From Anaerobaca sp035448545 (lineage in GTDB: Bacteria > Planctomycetota > Phycisphaerae > Sedimentisphaerales > Anaerobacaceae): a DNA stretch of 64,000 bases. Positions 1 to 7,415 of the stretch are shown here, piece after piece. Location of the stretch: NCBI GenBank assembly GCA_035448545.1, contig DAOTJE010000013.1, positions 55,487-119,486 on the forward strand, read 5' to 3'. Below the pieces are notes generated by a model that saw only the letters and a program-made list of their open reading frames with translations, did not search any database and was not told the DNA's origin. Position 1 is the first letter of the stretch, and the number at the start of each line of letters is the position of its first letter. A program made the position numbers and the translations under genes.

Positions 1-1280
1 AGCTCATAGAGCTTGAACACCTTCTCGAACTCGAACTGAATCCAGACGGGCGTCTGTTCGCCGGGGGAAACCAGCCACATGTCGGTCGCCTCGGTCGAAT
101 GCTGACCGGCATCGTTGAGACCGGAACCATTAACCGTATTCTCCGGTTCGCTCGTCGCCTCGGAAACGCCGTTCGTGGTCGCTACGATGTTCTCGACGGG
201 ATAGGCAATCGGTTCCGTGGTGAAACTCCATATCTTGCCGGCGTACTGGGTCACGCCGTCGGCGGCAAAGCCGTCCACACGCCAGTAGTATGTCTGGCTG
301 AACTCCAGAAGGTCGGCGGCATCGTAGGTGTCCCCGGCCTGCCCCTGGCTGACCAGGACTCCCATCGGGTTGGCCCTGCTGGCGGCGGCCACGTCGTCGG
401 CAGAGGTTCCGAAGTACACATCGTGGGTGGCCACACCCTCGCCCGGCTTCCAGCCGAGAACCACATCGCGCGGCACGTCAGTCGCGCCGTCATCCGGTGT
501 CGGACTGGCGGCGCGTCCCGGCTCGATATCTTCACCCATCATGTAGAGGATCGCATTGGCGAACACGGCCTTGCCCTTCTCCGTAAGGTTGAATTTGCCC
601 TGCGGCGTGGCGCCCGATTCCTGCGTCCCCATGCAGAACAGCATGCGGTTGCTGGCCGGCGTGCCGGCCCCGGCATAGTACGGCGTGCCGGCCGGCCATT
701 CCACGATGCATGCGCTGGTGCCCGTCGAGACGATCACCGTCCCGCTGCCGACGGACAGCGTGCCGAGGAAGGACGTCTGGCCCGTGCCCGTCGTGCCGTC
801 GACCAACTGGACCGTATTGTTGGCGTCAAGCTTGACGCCAGTGAAGATGGGATGCTCCGGGAGCAGCACATCCATCGTCGGACCAACGAGGTTGTTGATG
901 GTGGTGGTATTGGCCCACAGCCATCGGCTGTTCCGGGCCAGATAGCTCGTCATGTTGATTATGGGCGTCGTGATACTGTTCCACTGGCCGACTTCAGCCG
1001 CGTCGGTGGCATAGTCGCCGCTGTTGGTCGAGCGGCTGACGATGATCAGGTCGGCCGCGTTGAGGGCCGCGATCTTCGTCGCGTCCAGCGTGGTCCAGTT
1101 GCCACGCTGAACGTCCAGCTCGTGCCCCAGAGACCGCACGAAATTCTCGGCTTCCAGGTCATCCTGGACCCCGTCGACGTCCGTATCATACGTCTGCGAG
1201 ACCCAGATGATATTGGCTGCCCGGGACGCGGGACACAGAAGAAGCCCCAGCAGCATGACAAGAATGATTCTCGCGTGCAT
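1..1280 (-). CDS. Secreted discoidin-type surface protein, 3' part cut by window edge
   Basis: The open frame runs from an ATG at 1280 off the left edge, giving about 426 residues without a stop. An AGGAGG box sits about 8 nt before the ATG. Residues 1-21 form a signal peptide ending near SRAAN. Residues 22-250 resemble a ThuA/glutamine-amidotransferase-like fold often found in planctomycete exported proteins (hydrophobic strands, ADLIIVSRSTNSGD). Then comes a fibronectin-like segment containing HDVYFGTS and YYWRVDG, and the start of an F5/8 type C-like domain (ENTVNGSGL). It is probably an exported carbohydrate- or surface-binding protein. The domain names are my recognition of phylum-typical sequence; no catalytic residues can be named. 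Confidence 0.75.
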   Translation of the reverse strand, partial: MHARIILVMLLGLLLCPASRAANIIWVSQTYDTDVDGVQDDLEAENFVRSLGHELDVQRGNWTTLDATKIAALNAADLIIVSRSTNSGDYATDAAEVGQWNSITTPIINMTSYLARNSRWLWANTTTINNLVGPTMDVLLPEHPIFTGVKLDANNTVQLVDGTTGTGQTSFLGTLSVGSGTVIVSTGTSACIVEWPAGTPYYAGAGTPASNRMLFCMGTQESGATPQGKFNLTEKGKAVFANAILYMMGEDIEPGRAASPTPDDGATDVPRDVVLGWKPGEGVATHDVYFGTSADDVAAASRANPMGVLVSQGQAGDTYDAADLLEFSQTYYWRVDGFAADGVTQYAGKIWSFTTEPIAYPVENIVATTNGVSEATSEPENTVNGSGLNDAGQHSTEATDMWLVSPGEQTPVWIQFEFEKVFKLYE

Positions 1281-1738
1281 CAGGTGTTCCTCCTTCGAGA
1301 AATAATGGTCAATAGACCTACCGCGATAAGATGATTGGCAATGCCCCGACCTTCCAAACCGTAAGGTTGGAGCCGGTCACAGCACGATGCAGGTTTCAAG
1401 AACTTCCCCGTGCGGCCACGCGGGGCACCGACACGCTTCCGCCTTCGTCCGTCGCCGTTCCCGACCCGACGGAGCGCCGGTCCGAAGAGCCCCGGGCCCC
1501 CCATCAGGCAGACTGCCACCTCCCGGCGTCGTTTCGGACCAGAAACACGCTCGCGCCGCTCCATCCCGTGCCCGCAGGACAACGCTTGGCTGCCAGTGGC
1601 GAAAATCGCAGATGCCCGTGGATTCGTTTATACCAGATGGAGGTCAGTGACTTCAAGCGAAATTCACATCCCCCGCCCCCGTTGGACAGGCCGGCTTACA
1701 ATGGGCCGAGCCGACGTTGATCCGTCCGCCCACAAGGT
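1281..1738. other. Intergenic stretch with no supported gene
   Basis: About 460 bases lie between the start of the exported protein at 1280 and the end of the lipoprotein gene at 1739. Several overlapping open frames exist on both strands, but they are Pro/Arg-rich, lack ribosome-binding sites and resemble no family, as expected for random frames in G+C-rich DNA. The stretch should hold the promoter of the gene starting at 1280, but I could not pick convincing boxes. An imperfect inverted repeat (AACCTTA / AAGGT) lies near 1350-1372. Confidence 0.5.
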
Positions 1739-2350
1739 TCAATCCCCGGGCCGAAGCAGCCATTCGGCAGAAAGCCTCCTGCCGGTGGGGATCAGACAGG
1801 TGACCTCGAGCACATACGTCTTCTCCGGAGAGACATGGACCGGGACAGTGAATTCATAGGCCCGCAGGAAGTCACGCCAGGACTTCTGGTTCTCGGCCGG
1901 GTTAGTCAAGTCGATGTCCGGCCAAATCGCGATCCTCGGGCCTTTGGGCTCGGCGGACCGCTGAACGTAATCGTATAGCTCGAGGCGGAATACACCAGGG
2001 GCCTTCATCTGGGAGCCGTACGCATCCGCCAGAGAAACGTAGACATGCAACTGCTGGCCCTGATCACCTGTCGGCTGGCTCAACTCCGTCAGAGGCAGAA
2101 TGATGATTGCTGCCGGCCCGAACCCGCTCGGGGGCCCCTGCGGCGGTGGCTCGGCGACCGGCGCGGGTTTCGGCTCCGCCTCCACCCGCGGCTGGGCATC
2201 ACGAGGTAGCGAATCCCCGCTTCCCCCCGCCTGAGGCTCGCTGCAGCCGGGGCAGAACACCACCCACATCAGTAAGCACGGGGCGGCCCATTTCATGAGC
2301 CGGCCCAGAGGTTCCGAACGGCCCGGTCGGCTGATGGTTCGTTCGTCCAT
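1739..2350 (-). CDS. Predicted lipoprotein, unknown function
   Basis: A 203-residue protein. The ATG at 2350 is 3 nt after the ribBA stop and has GAGGA about 10 nt upstream, so it looks like the last gene of the pgsA-ribBA run. An internal ATG at 2296 starts a cleaner lipoprotein signal (MKWAAPCLLMWVVF with lipobox FCPGC), so the true start is open. After the Cys comes a Pro-rich linker of about 45 residues, then a globular domain with IILPLTELSQP and YVSLADAYGS. I do not recognise the family, though planctomycete proteins of this layout exist. It is likely anchored in the periplasm or outer membrane. Confidence 0.7.
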   Translation of the reverse strand: MDERTISRPGRSEPLGRLMKWAAPCLLMWVVFCPGCSEPQAGGSGDSLPRDAQPRVEAEPKPAPVAEPPPQGPPSGFGPAAIIILPLTELSQPTGDQGQQLHVYVSLADAYGSQMKAPGVFRLELYDYVQRSAEPKGPRIAIWPDIDLTNPAENQKSWRDFLRAYEFTVPVHVSPEKTYVLEVTCLIPTGRRLSAEWLLRPGD

Positions 2351-2353
2351 GAA

Positions 2354-3625
2354 CTACAGGTCCTCATCCAACATGTGTCCGAGACGGTGTTTCTTGGTCC
2401 GCAGATAGTTGATGTTGTGCTCGCTCGGGACCGCCTGCAAGGGGACCTGCTCGAAGATCTGGATGCCGTAGACCTCCAGCCGGCTGACCTTCTTGGGATT
2501 GTTGGTCAGGATCCGCACGTTGCGAAGGCCCAAATCCCGGCAGATCTGCGCGCCGATGCCGTAGTCACGACGGTCGGCACTGAAGCCCAGTTTCAGGTTC
2601 GCGTCCACCGTGTCCAGCCCCTGCTCCTGCAGCTCATAGGCGCGGAGCTTGTTGGACAGGCCGATACCTCGACCTTCCTGGCGCAGGTAGATCAGAGCCC
2701 CTTTGCCCTCCTTCTCGATCATCCGCATGGCGGTGATGAGCTGGTAGCCGCACTCGCATCGCTGCGAATGGAACAGATCGCCTGTCAGGCATTCCGAATG
2801 CACGCGAATGAGAACCGGCTCGGGATGCTCGATGACGTTGCCGGCCCCGTCGCGGTCACCGACGCCGCCCTTGCACAGGGCCAGGTGCGGCTCGGGACTG
2901 GTCATGCTCTCATAGGCAACGAGTTTGAAATCGCCATAATCGGTGGGCAGATTGACCGACACGATCCGTTTGATGTGACTCTCTCGCTGCAGCCGGTACT
3001 CGATGAGTTTGGCAATCGAAAGCACCTTCATGTTGTGGCGCTTGCAGAACTCCAGCAGTTCCGGAACGCGGGCCATGGACCCGTCCTCGTTCATGATCTC
3101 GCAGATGACCGCGGCCGGCTTCAGGCCGGCCAGACGAGCCAGATCAACCGCCCCTTCGGTCTGTCCGGCGCGGACGAGGACCCCGCCATCTCGGGCGCGC
3201 AGGGGAAAGACATGACCCGGCCGCGCCAGATCGCGGGCCGTGGCGCCATCGGCGATGGCCACCTGGATCGTATGCGCCCGGTCCGCGGCGCTGATGCCCG
3301 TTGTGATGCCATCGGCGGCATCGATGGAAACCGTAAAAGCCGTTCCGAAACGGGCCGTGTTCTCGAGCGCCTGCGGGTACAACGCCAGGGCGTCGCACTT
3401 CTCGGCCGTCAGCGGCAGACAGATCAGCCCGCGACCGTACTTCGCCATGAAGTTGATGATCTCCGGGGTCACCTTCTCCGCGGCGCAGATCAGGTCCCCT
3501 TCGTTCTCGCGATCTTCCGCATCCACGAGGACGGCCATCTTGCCCTGCCGAAGGTCCTCCAGCACCTCCGGCACATCACTGAACGTCACAGCGGGTGTTT
3601 CCTGCTGCAAAGGAGACTGACTCAT
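2354..3625 (-). CDS. ribBA: Bifunctional DHBP synthase / GTP cyclohydrolase II
   Basis: A 423-residue cytosolic enzyme catalysing two entry reactions of riboflavin synthesis: ribulose-5-phosphate to 3,4-dihydroxy-2-butanone-4-phosphate, and GTP to the diaminopyrimidine. The RibB half has the substrate loop EDRENEGD (residues 37-44) and the RPGHVFPLRA and EIMNEDGSMAR segments. The RibA half has the zinc cysteines C279, C290 and C292 (HSECLTGD...CEC) and RQEGRGIGL from 315. The open frame extends 56 codons upstream, but that part overlaps pgsA and is not RibB-like; starting at 3625 leaves a 16-nt gap after pgsA. The two genes are therefore probably one transcript. No FMN riboswitch is seen. Confidence 0.96.
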   Translation of the reverse strand: MSQSPLQQETPAVTFSDVPEVLEDLRQGKMAVLVDAEDRENEGDLICAAEKVTPEIINFMAKYGRGLICLPLTAEKCDALALYPQALENTARFGTAFTVSIDAADGITTGISAADRAHTIQVAIADGATARDLARPGHVFPLRARDGGVLVRAGQTEGAVDLARLAGLKPAAVICEIMNEDGSMARVPELLEFCKRHNMKVLSIAKLIEYRLQRESHIKRIVSVNLPTDYGDFKLVAYESMTSPEPHLALCKGGVGDRDGAGNVIEHPEPVLIRVHSECLTGDLFHSQRCECGYQLITAMRMIEKEGKGALIYLRQEGRGIGLSNKLRAYELQEQGLDTVDANLKLGFSADRRDYGIGAQICRDLGLRNVRILTNNPKKVSRLEVYGIQIFEQVPLQAVPSEHNINYLRTKKHRLGHMLDEDL

Positions 3626-3641
3626 GCTCACACTGGACTGC

Positions 3642-4361
3642 CTAACGCACGGGTGTCTTGTCTGTATCGGACGAGCCGGTTGCCACGTTCTTGGCGCCGG
3701 ATCGCTCAAACTGCTCAATATAGCGGCTTCCATTGCGAATGTAAACCAGAGTGGCCAAAATGGCCACGACCGCCGCCGACCACCACAGAACACTTAATCC
3801 CACCGCGTAATACGGGATCAGCCGCGAGAACTCCGGCGCCGTCAGCACACACGCAACCATAACCAGTTGCAGTGCCGTGGCCGCCTTGCCCAGAAGCACC
3901 GGCACGACGTGGATTTGCGACGTGACCAGGTACACAATGGCGAAGCCCAGCACGATCAGAACGTCCTTGCCCACGATCGCCACTACGACAGTCGTCGGCA
4001 GCGTGAATCCCTCGATATGGCCCCTCTGCGAAGCGAGCAGCAGACAGGCGGATGTCATCAGCAGCTTGTCCGCCACGGGATCGAGAAACGTGCCCAGCTT
4101 GGTGATCTGCCTGTAGTGGCGAGCCAAATAGCCGTCCAGTGCGTCGCTGACTGCCATGAACAGGAAGACGGCGATGGCGGCGTATCGAAATGCGCGTCGC
4201 ATATGCTCGGCGATCGACGGATCGTTGATATTCAACAGGCAGATGATGAACGGTACGATCAGCAGGATGCGGACGAGCGTGATCCGCGTCGCCCAACTGA
4301 GTCGGAATCGCTCGGCCGACCGTGACAGGCGAAAGAAGTGAAACCAGCCGTCGAGCTTCAT
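3642..4361 (-). CDS. pgsA: CDP-diacylglycerol-glycerol-3-phosphate phosphatidyltransferase
   Basis: A 239-residue integral membrane enzyme that makes phosphatidylglycerol phosphate from CDP-diacylglycerol and glycerol-3-phosphate. The CDP-alcohol phosphotransferase motif is complete: D73, D76-G77, A80-R81, G90, D94 and D98 (DALDGYLAR...GTFLDPVADK). About six hydrophobic segments follow. Other CDP-alcohol phosphotransferases share the motif, but the length and the TRITLVRILLIVPF start fit PgsA best. The start has GAGGA about 8 nt upstream. It is the first gene of a run with ribBA and is divergent from the GspF-domain gene. Confidence 0.92.
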   Translation of the reverse strand: MKLDGWFHFFRLSRSAERFRLSWATRITLVRILLIVPFIICLLNINDPSIAEHMRRAFRYAAIAVFLFMAVSDALDGYLARHYRQITKLGTFLDPVADKLLMTSACLLLASQRGHIEGFTLPTTVVVAIVGKDVLIVLGFAIVYLVTSQIHVVPVLLGKAATALQLVMVACVLTAPEFSRLIPYYAVGLSVLWWSAAVVAILATLVYIRNGSRYIEQFERSGAKNVATGSSDTDKTPVR

Positions 4362-4407
4362 CGCATTGTCCTCATCCGGGCCTCCGGAGGCCCACTGTGC
4401 GACCCCG

Positions 4408-4435
4408 TTGCGTTCTTTCGCTGAAATGGTATACT
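4408..4435 (+). promoter_or_regulatory. Candidate sigma-70 promoter with extended -10
   Basis: TTGCGT at 4408-4413, a 16-nt spacer, and TATACT at 4430-4435 preceded by TGG, an extended -10. It points to the GspF-domain gene about 90 nt downstream and lies in the divergent gap with pgsA. Confidence 0.5.
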
Positions 4436-4437
4436 AC

Positions 4438-4457
4438 GCCAAGCCCATAAGCTTGGC
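4438..4457 (+). promoter_or_regulatory. Perfect 7-bp hairpin at the predicted transcript start
   Basis: GCCAAGC, a 6-nt loop, then GCTTGGC, placed just downstream of the candidate -10 box. It would be the first element of the 5' leader or an operator-like dyad. There is no T-run, so it is not an intrinsic terminator. Confidence 0.4.
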
Positions 4458-4528
4458 AATACCCCGATCCCGGTGGACATCGGGAACGGGACGCAGGTAT
4501 GGCGGAACGGGCAGCGGAGCGGATCGCC

Positions 4529-5500
4529 ATGAGTTCGAAGACGCGGCTGGGACAGGCCTATTACGACTTGTCGGTCATGATGGACGCAGGGGTTCCGATC
4601 CTGCGCTCGCTGGACGTAGCCATCGAAGGACGTCAGGGCCGGCTCAAGCGCGTTCTCACGCAGATCCGCGACTCGATATCCAAGGGGTCGGATCTTTCCA
4701 CCGCCCTTTCGGAACACCACAGCGTGTTTCCGCTGATGGACCGCATGCTCATCGAGGCGGCCGAGACCGCGGGGTCGCTGGGCCTGTCTTTCAAGATGCT
4801 GTCCCAGTGGCACGAATTCGTCCACCGGATCACCCGGCGACTCCAGGTCGGCTTGATCCGTCCCTTCCTCACACTCCATGTGGCCGCCTTCGTTTTCGGG
4901 CTTCCCGGCCTCGTCGCAGGCAGGACCACCACGGGCCAGTACCTGCTGGGTGTCCTGGGAATCCTCATGGTCTTGTACATTCCAACGGTCCTGGTGGTCG
5001 CGTGCATGCGTCTGCGAGAGCGATTGCCCCTCGTCGCACTGCCGCTGGATTTCATCCTGTTGCGGATTCCGCTGCTGGGTCGGGCGGTCTACCACATGTC
5101 GATCAGTCGCTATGCCAGGGCGTTCGCCATGATGTACAGAGCCGGCGTCCCCATCACCGAGGTGACGGACCGGGCCACGCGGGCCACGGGCAACGCGATC
5201 GTCGCCCGGTTGTTTGACGGAGGTCGAGACAGCGTCCGCGCCGGCGGACTGGCCTGGGAAGGGTACTCCAAGCGTCTGCCGGCGCAGTACCTGCACCTCT
5301 TTCAGATCGGCGAGGAGACAGGCGAACTGGACAAGACCGCCGAGAAGATCGCCGAGATTTCTGCCGACCGCGCTGAGCTTCTGTTCGGCGAGTTCGCACG
5401 GTGGCAGCCGGCGGCCATCTACGCCGTTGTCGCCATCGTCGTCATCTATATGATCTTCAGGATATGGGGCCAGATCTACGGCGGCTTGCCCGCCTTCTGA
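4529..5500 (+). CDS. GspF/PilC-type inner-membrane platform protein
   Basis: About 323 residues of the type II secretion / type IV pilus GspF superfamily. There are two cytoplasmic helical halves, each starting with a motif typical of the family: MMDAGVPILRSLD near the N-terminus and MMYRAGVPITEVTDRA later. They are separated by hydrophobic segments around LHVAAFVFGLPGLVAG and ILMVLYIPTVLVV, and a terminal membrane helix ends the protein. Such proteins anchor the assembly ATPase. The gene is single, with no GspE or pilin neighbour here. An ATG at 4499 is also in frame, but the one at 4529 has GGAG about 9 nt upstream. Confidence 0.85.
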   Translation: MSSKTRLGQAYYDLSVMMDAGVPILRSLDVAIEGRQGRLKRVLTQIRDSISKGSDLSTALSEHHSVFPLMDRMLIEAAETAGSLGLSFKMLSQWHEFVHRITRRLQVGLIRPFLTLHVAAFVFGLPGLVAGRTTTGQYLLGVLGILMVLYIPTVLVVACMRLRERLPLVALPLDFILLRIPLLGRAVYHMSISRYARAFAMMYRAGVPITEVTDRATRATGNAIVARLFDGGRDSVRAGGLAWEGYSKRLPAQYLHLFQIGEETGELDKTAEKIAEISADRAELLFGEFARWQPAAIYAVVAIVVIYMIFRIWGQIYGGLPAF

Positions 5501-5571
5501 CGCCGGCACTACCAGGTTTTGCCTCGCGCCCCTGCCTTGCTCGGGCGGGTGCATTTTGTGAGCTTATTGAC

Positions 5572-5599
5572 TTGATGCAAATGCTCTCACTGATACAAT
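5572..5599 (+). promoter_or_regulatory. Candidate pdxJ promoter
   Basis: TTGATG at 5572-5577, a 16-nt spacer, and TACAAT at 5594-5599 preceded by TGA, giving an extended -10. The transcript would start near 5606. The ATG at 5628 then has a short leader, and the upstream GTG at 5610 becomes unlikely as a start. Confidence 0.6.
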
Positions 5600-5627
5600 T
5601 GCCCCGTCAGTGAAAAAGGGTGCAGTC

Positions 5628-6350
5628 ATGGCAGTTCTGAATGTCAATATCGATCACGTGGCGACGGTGCGTCAGGCCCGCCTGGCGGACGAGCCAGACC
5701 CGGTCTGGGCGGCCGTCCAGTGTGAGTTGGCCGGAGCCAACGGTATCACCGTGCACCTGCGGCAGGACCGCCGGCACATCAACGAACGGGATGTGCGCGT
5801 GCTCAAGGAGACGGTGGCCTGCAAGTTCAACCTGGAGATGTCCATGGCCGAGCCGATCGTCAAGATCGCCGAGCAGGTCCGGCCCGACCAGGTAACGCTC
5901 GTGCCGGAAAACCGCGCCGAACTGACCACCGAAGGCGGATTGGACTGCGCCCGTTACAGGCGGCGCCTGGCCCAGGTGGTCCGGCGAATGCACAAGAAGG
6001 GGATTCTGGTCAGCACGTTCATCGTGCCGCAGGCCGAGCAGATCCTCGCCTCGGTCGAGACCGGCTGCGACGCCGTTGAGTTGCACACCGGCGCATACGC
6101 CAATGCCAGGACCGAGGCGGCGAGCCGCAAGCGGCTGGCCGAGCTGGTGGCGGGCAAGGACCTGGCCCGTGAACACAAGCTGGTGGTCCACGCCGGACAC
6201 GGACTGACCTATCGCAATATCGTCCCGGTTGCCCGCATTGAGGGGTTGTGTGAGTTCAACATCGGCCATAGCATCATTGCCCGCGCCGTGCTCGTCGGCA
6301 TTCGCGAGGCAGCCAGGCAGATGATCGATCTGATCGAGAAATCGGCATAG
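5628..6350 (+). CDS. pdxJ: Pyridoxine 5'-phosphate synthase
   Basis: A 240-residue TIM-barrel enzyme that condenses 1-deoxyxylulose-5-phosphate with 3-amino-2-oxopropyl phosphate to pyridoxine 5'-phosphate. The start LNVNIDHVATVRQAR, the segment ITVHLRQDRRHI, the catalytic EMS region (FNLEMSMAEP), VPENRAELTTEGGLD and the C-terminal AGHGLTYRNI...NIGHSII are all family hallmarks, and the length is standard. A GTG six codons upstream is in frame, but the ATG at 5628 fits the promoter and family length. This implies the DXP-dependent vitamin B6 route, which agrees with the MEP-pathway gene ispH at 40,988. Confidence 0.96.
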   Translation: MAVLNVNIDHVATVRQARLADEPDPVWAAVQCELAGANGITVHLRQDRRHINERDVRVLKETVACKFNLEMSMAEPIVKIAEQVRPDQVTLVPENRAELTTEGGLDCARYRRRLAQVVRRMHKKGILVSTFIVPQAEQILASVETGCDAVELHTGAYANARTEAASRKRLAELVAGKDLAREHKLVVHAGHGLTYRNIVPVARIEGLCEFNIGHSIIARAVLVGIREAARQMIDLIEKSA

Positions 6351-6384
6351 GGTGGGCCGTGCCCACTGCTTACCTGGGGCCTCA

Positions 6385-6490
6385 ATTGCGAAACACGAAA
6401 ACGAGAAACTCGAAATACGAAATCCGAAACAAGTTCGAATGACGGAAATTCGAATGTCCAAGACTCCCGACCGGAGGCCGGTTTCGGATC
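6385..6490. repeat. Dispersed palindromic repeat, family 1, copy 1 (short right arm)
   Basis: The pdxJ-dapA gap holds a left arm (CGAAATCCGAAACAAGTTCG), the paired unit ATTCGAATG, a GC-rich centre (CCGGAGGCCGG) and a short right arm (GTTTCGGATCTGG). The same sequence order, with a longer right arm, recurs at 19,326-19,492. The reverse strand reads as a spurious FRISYFEF-type peptide well known from planctomycete genomes. I infer a non-coding dispersed repeat. Confidence 0.75.
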
Positions 6491-6526
6491 TGGCTACAAG
6501 ACTTCCGCATTGACAGGAGCAGCAGG

Positions 6527-7399
6527 ATGTTCACAGGCGCCATGGTGGCACTGATCACGCCCTTCCACGAGGGTGAAATCGACTTTGAGACGCTCGACGA
6601 ACTGATCGAGTTCCATCTCGAAAACGGCATCGACGCGATCGTTCCTGTGGGAACGACGGGAGAGTCGCCCACGCTGAGCTTCGACGAGCACAAGCGGGTG
6701 ATCGAGCGCGTCGTCAAAGGCGTCGGCGGCAGTGTCCCGGTGATCGCCGGCGCCGGGTCGAACAGCACCGCCGAGGCCATCGAGTTGACCAGCTTCTCCA
6801 AGAAAGTCGGCGCCGACGCGACCCTCCAGGTCTGTCCCTACTACAACAAGCCGACCCAGGAAGGATTCTACCAGCATTTCAAGGCGATCTGCGAGGAAGT
6901 GGATCTGCCGATGATCCTGTACAACATCCCGGGTCGGTGCGGGGCCGGTTTGACGCCGGAGACCATCGCCCGCCTGAGCGAACTGGACAACGTCGTCGGC
7001 ATCAAAGAGGCCACCGGCAGTCTCGACCAGGCGTCGGAGATCGCGATGCGATGCGACCTGACGATCCTCTCCGGCGACGATTCCCTGACCCTGCCCATCG
7101 CGTCCGTCGGGGGCAAAGGCGTGATCAGCGTGGTCGCCAACATCGTCCCGGCCGACGTGAAGGCGATGACCGACCTGATCCTTGAAGGCGATCTTGTCAA
7201 GGCCCGCCAGTGGCACCGCAAGCTCTTCACGCTGAGCAAGAACATGCTGACGCTGGCGACCAACCCGATCCCCATCAAGGCGGCCATGGCGATGCTCGAT
7301 ATGGCCTCCGAAGAGCTGCGTCTGCCGATGACCCCCCTGACGGAGTCCCAGAAGGCCGCTCTGAAACAGACGCTGACGAGCTACGGGCTGCTGAGCTGA
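6527..7399 (+). CDS. dapA: 4-hydroxy-tetrahydrodipicolinate synthase
   Basis: A 290-residue cytosolic aldolase that condenses pyruvate with aspartate semialdehyde, first committed step to diaminopimelate and lysine. The family signatures are present: VPVGTTGESPTL with the pyruvate-contacting threonines, PYYNKPTQEGFYQHF with the catalytic Tyr, ILYNIPGRCG, and VGIKEATGS with the Schiff-base Lys. The length is typical. It has an AGGAGCAGG-like box before the ATG. It is convergent with the LRR gene downstream, and its upstream gap is occupied by a palindromic repeat. Confidence 0.97.
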   Translation: MFTGAMVALITPFHEGEIDFETLDELIEFHLENGIDAIVPVGTTGESPTLSFDEHKRVIERVVKGVGGSVPVIAGAGSNSTAEAIELTSFSKKVGADATLQVCPYYNKPTQEGFYQHFKAICEEVDLPMILYNIPGRCGAGLTPETIARLSELDNVVGIKEATGSLDQASEIAMRCDLTILSGDDSLTLPIASVGGKGVISVVANIVPADVKAMTDLILEGDLVKARQWHRKLFTLSKNMLTLATNPIPIKAAMAMLDMASEELRLPMTPLTESQKAALKQTLTSYGLLS

Positions 7400-7415
7400 T
7401 ATCCCGCCAACCGCG

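Noticed and set aside
1682..1702. TTGGAC / TACAAT promoter pair
   Set aside because: The spacer is only about 9 nt, far too short, and no + strand gene follows.
3626..3793. FMN riboswitch or N-terminal extension upstream of ribBA
   Set aside because: The region is the end of pgsA coding sequence, and no RFN-element sequence is present.
2375..3862. Long + strand open frame of 495 codons opposite ribBA
   Set aside because: It is the reverse-strand shadow of ribBA and pgsA in G+C-rich DNA. Its sequence resembles no family, while the minus strand encodes clear enzymes.
5610..5627. GTG start for pdxJ six codons upstream
   Set aside because: It would lie only about 4 nt from the predicted transcript start, and the family begins at the ATG region.
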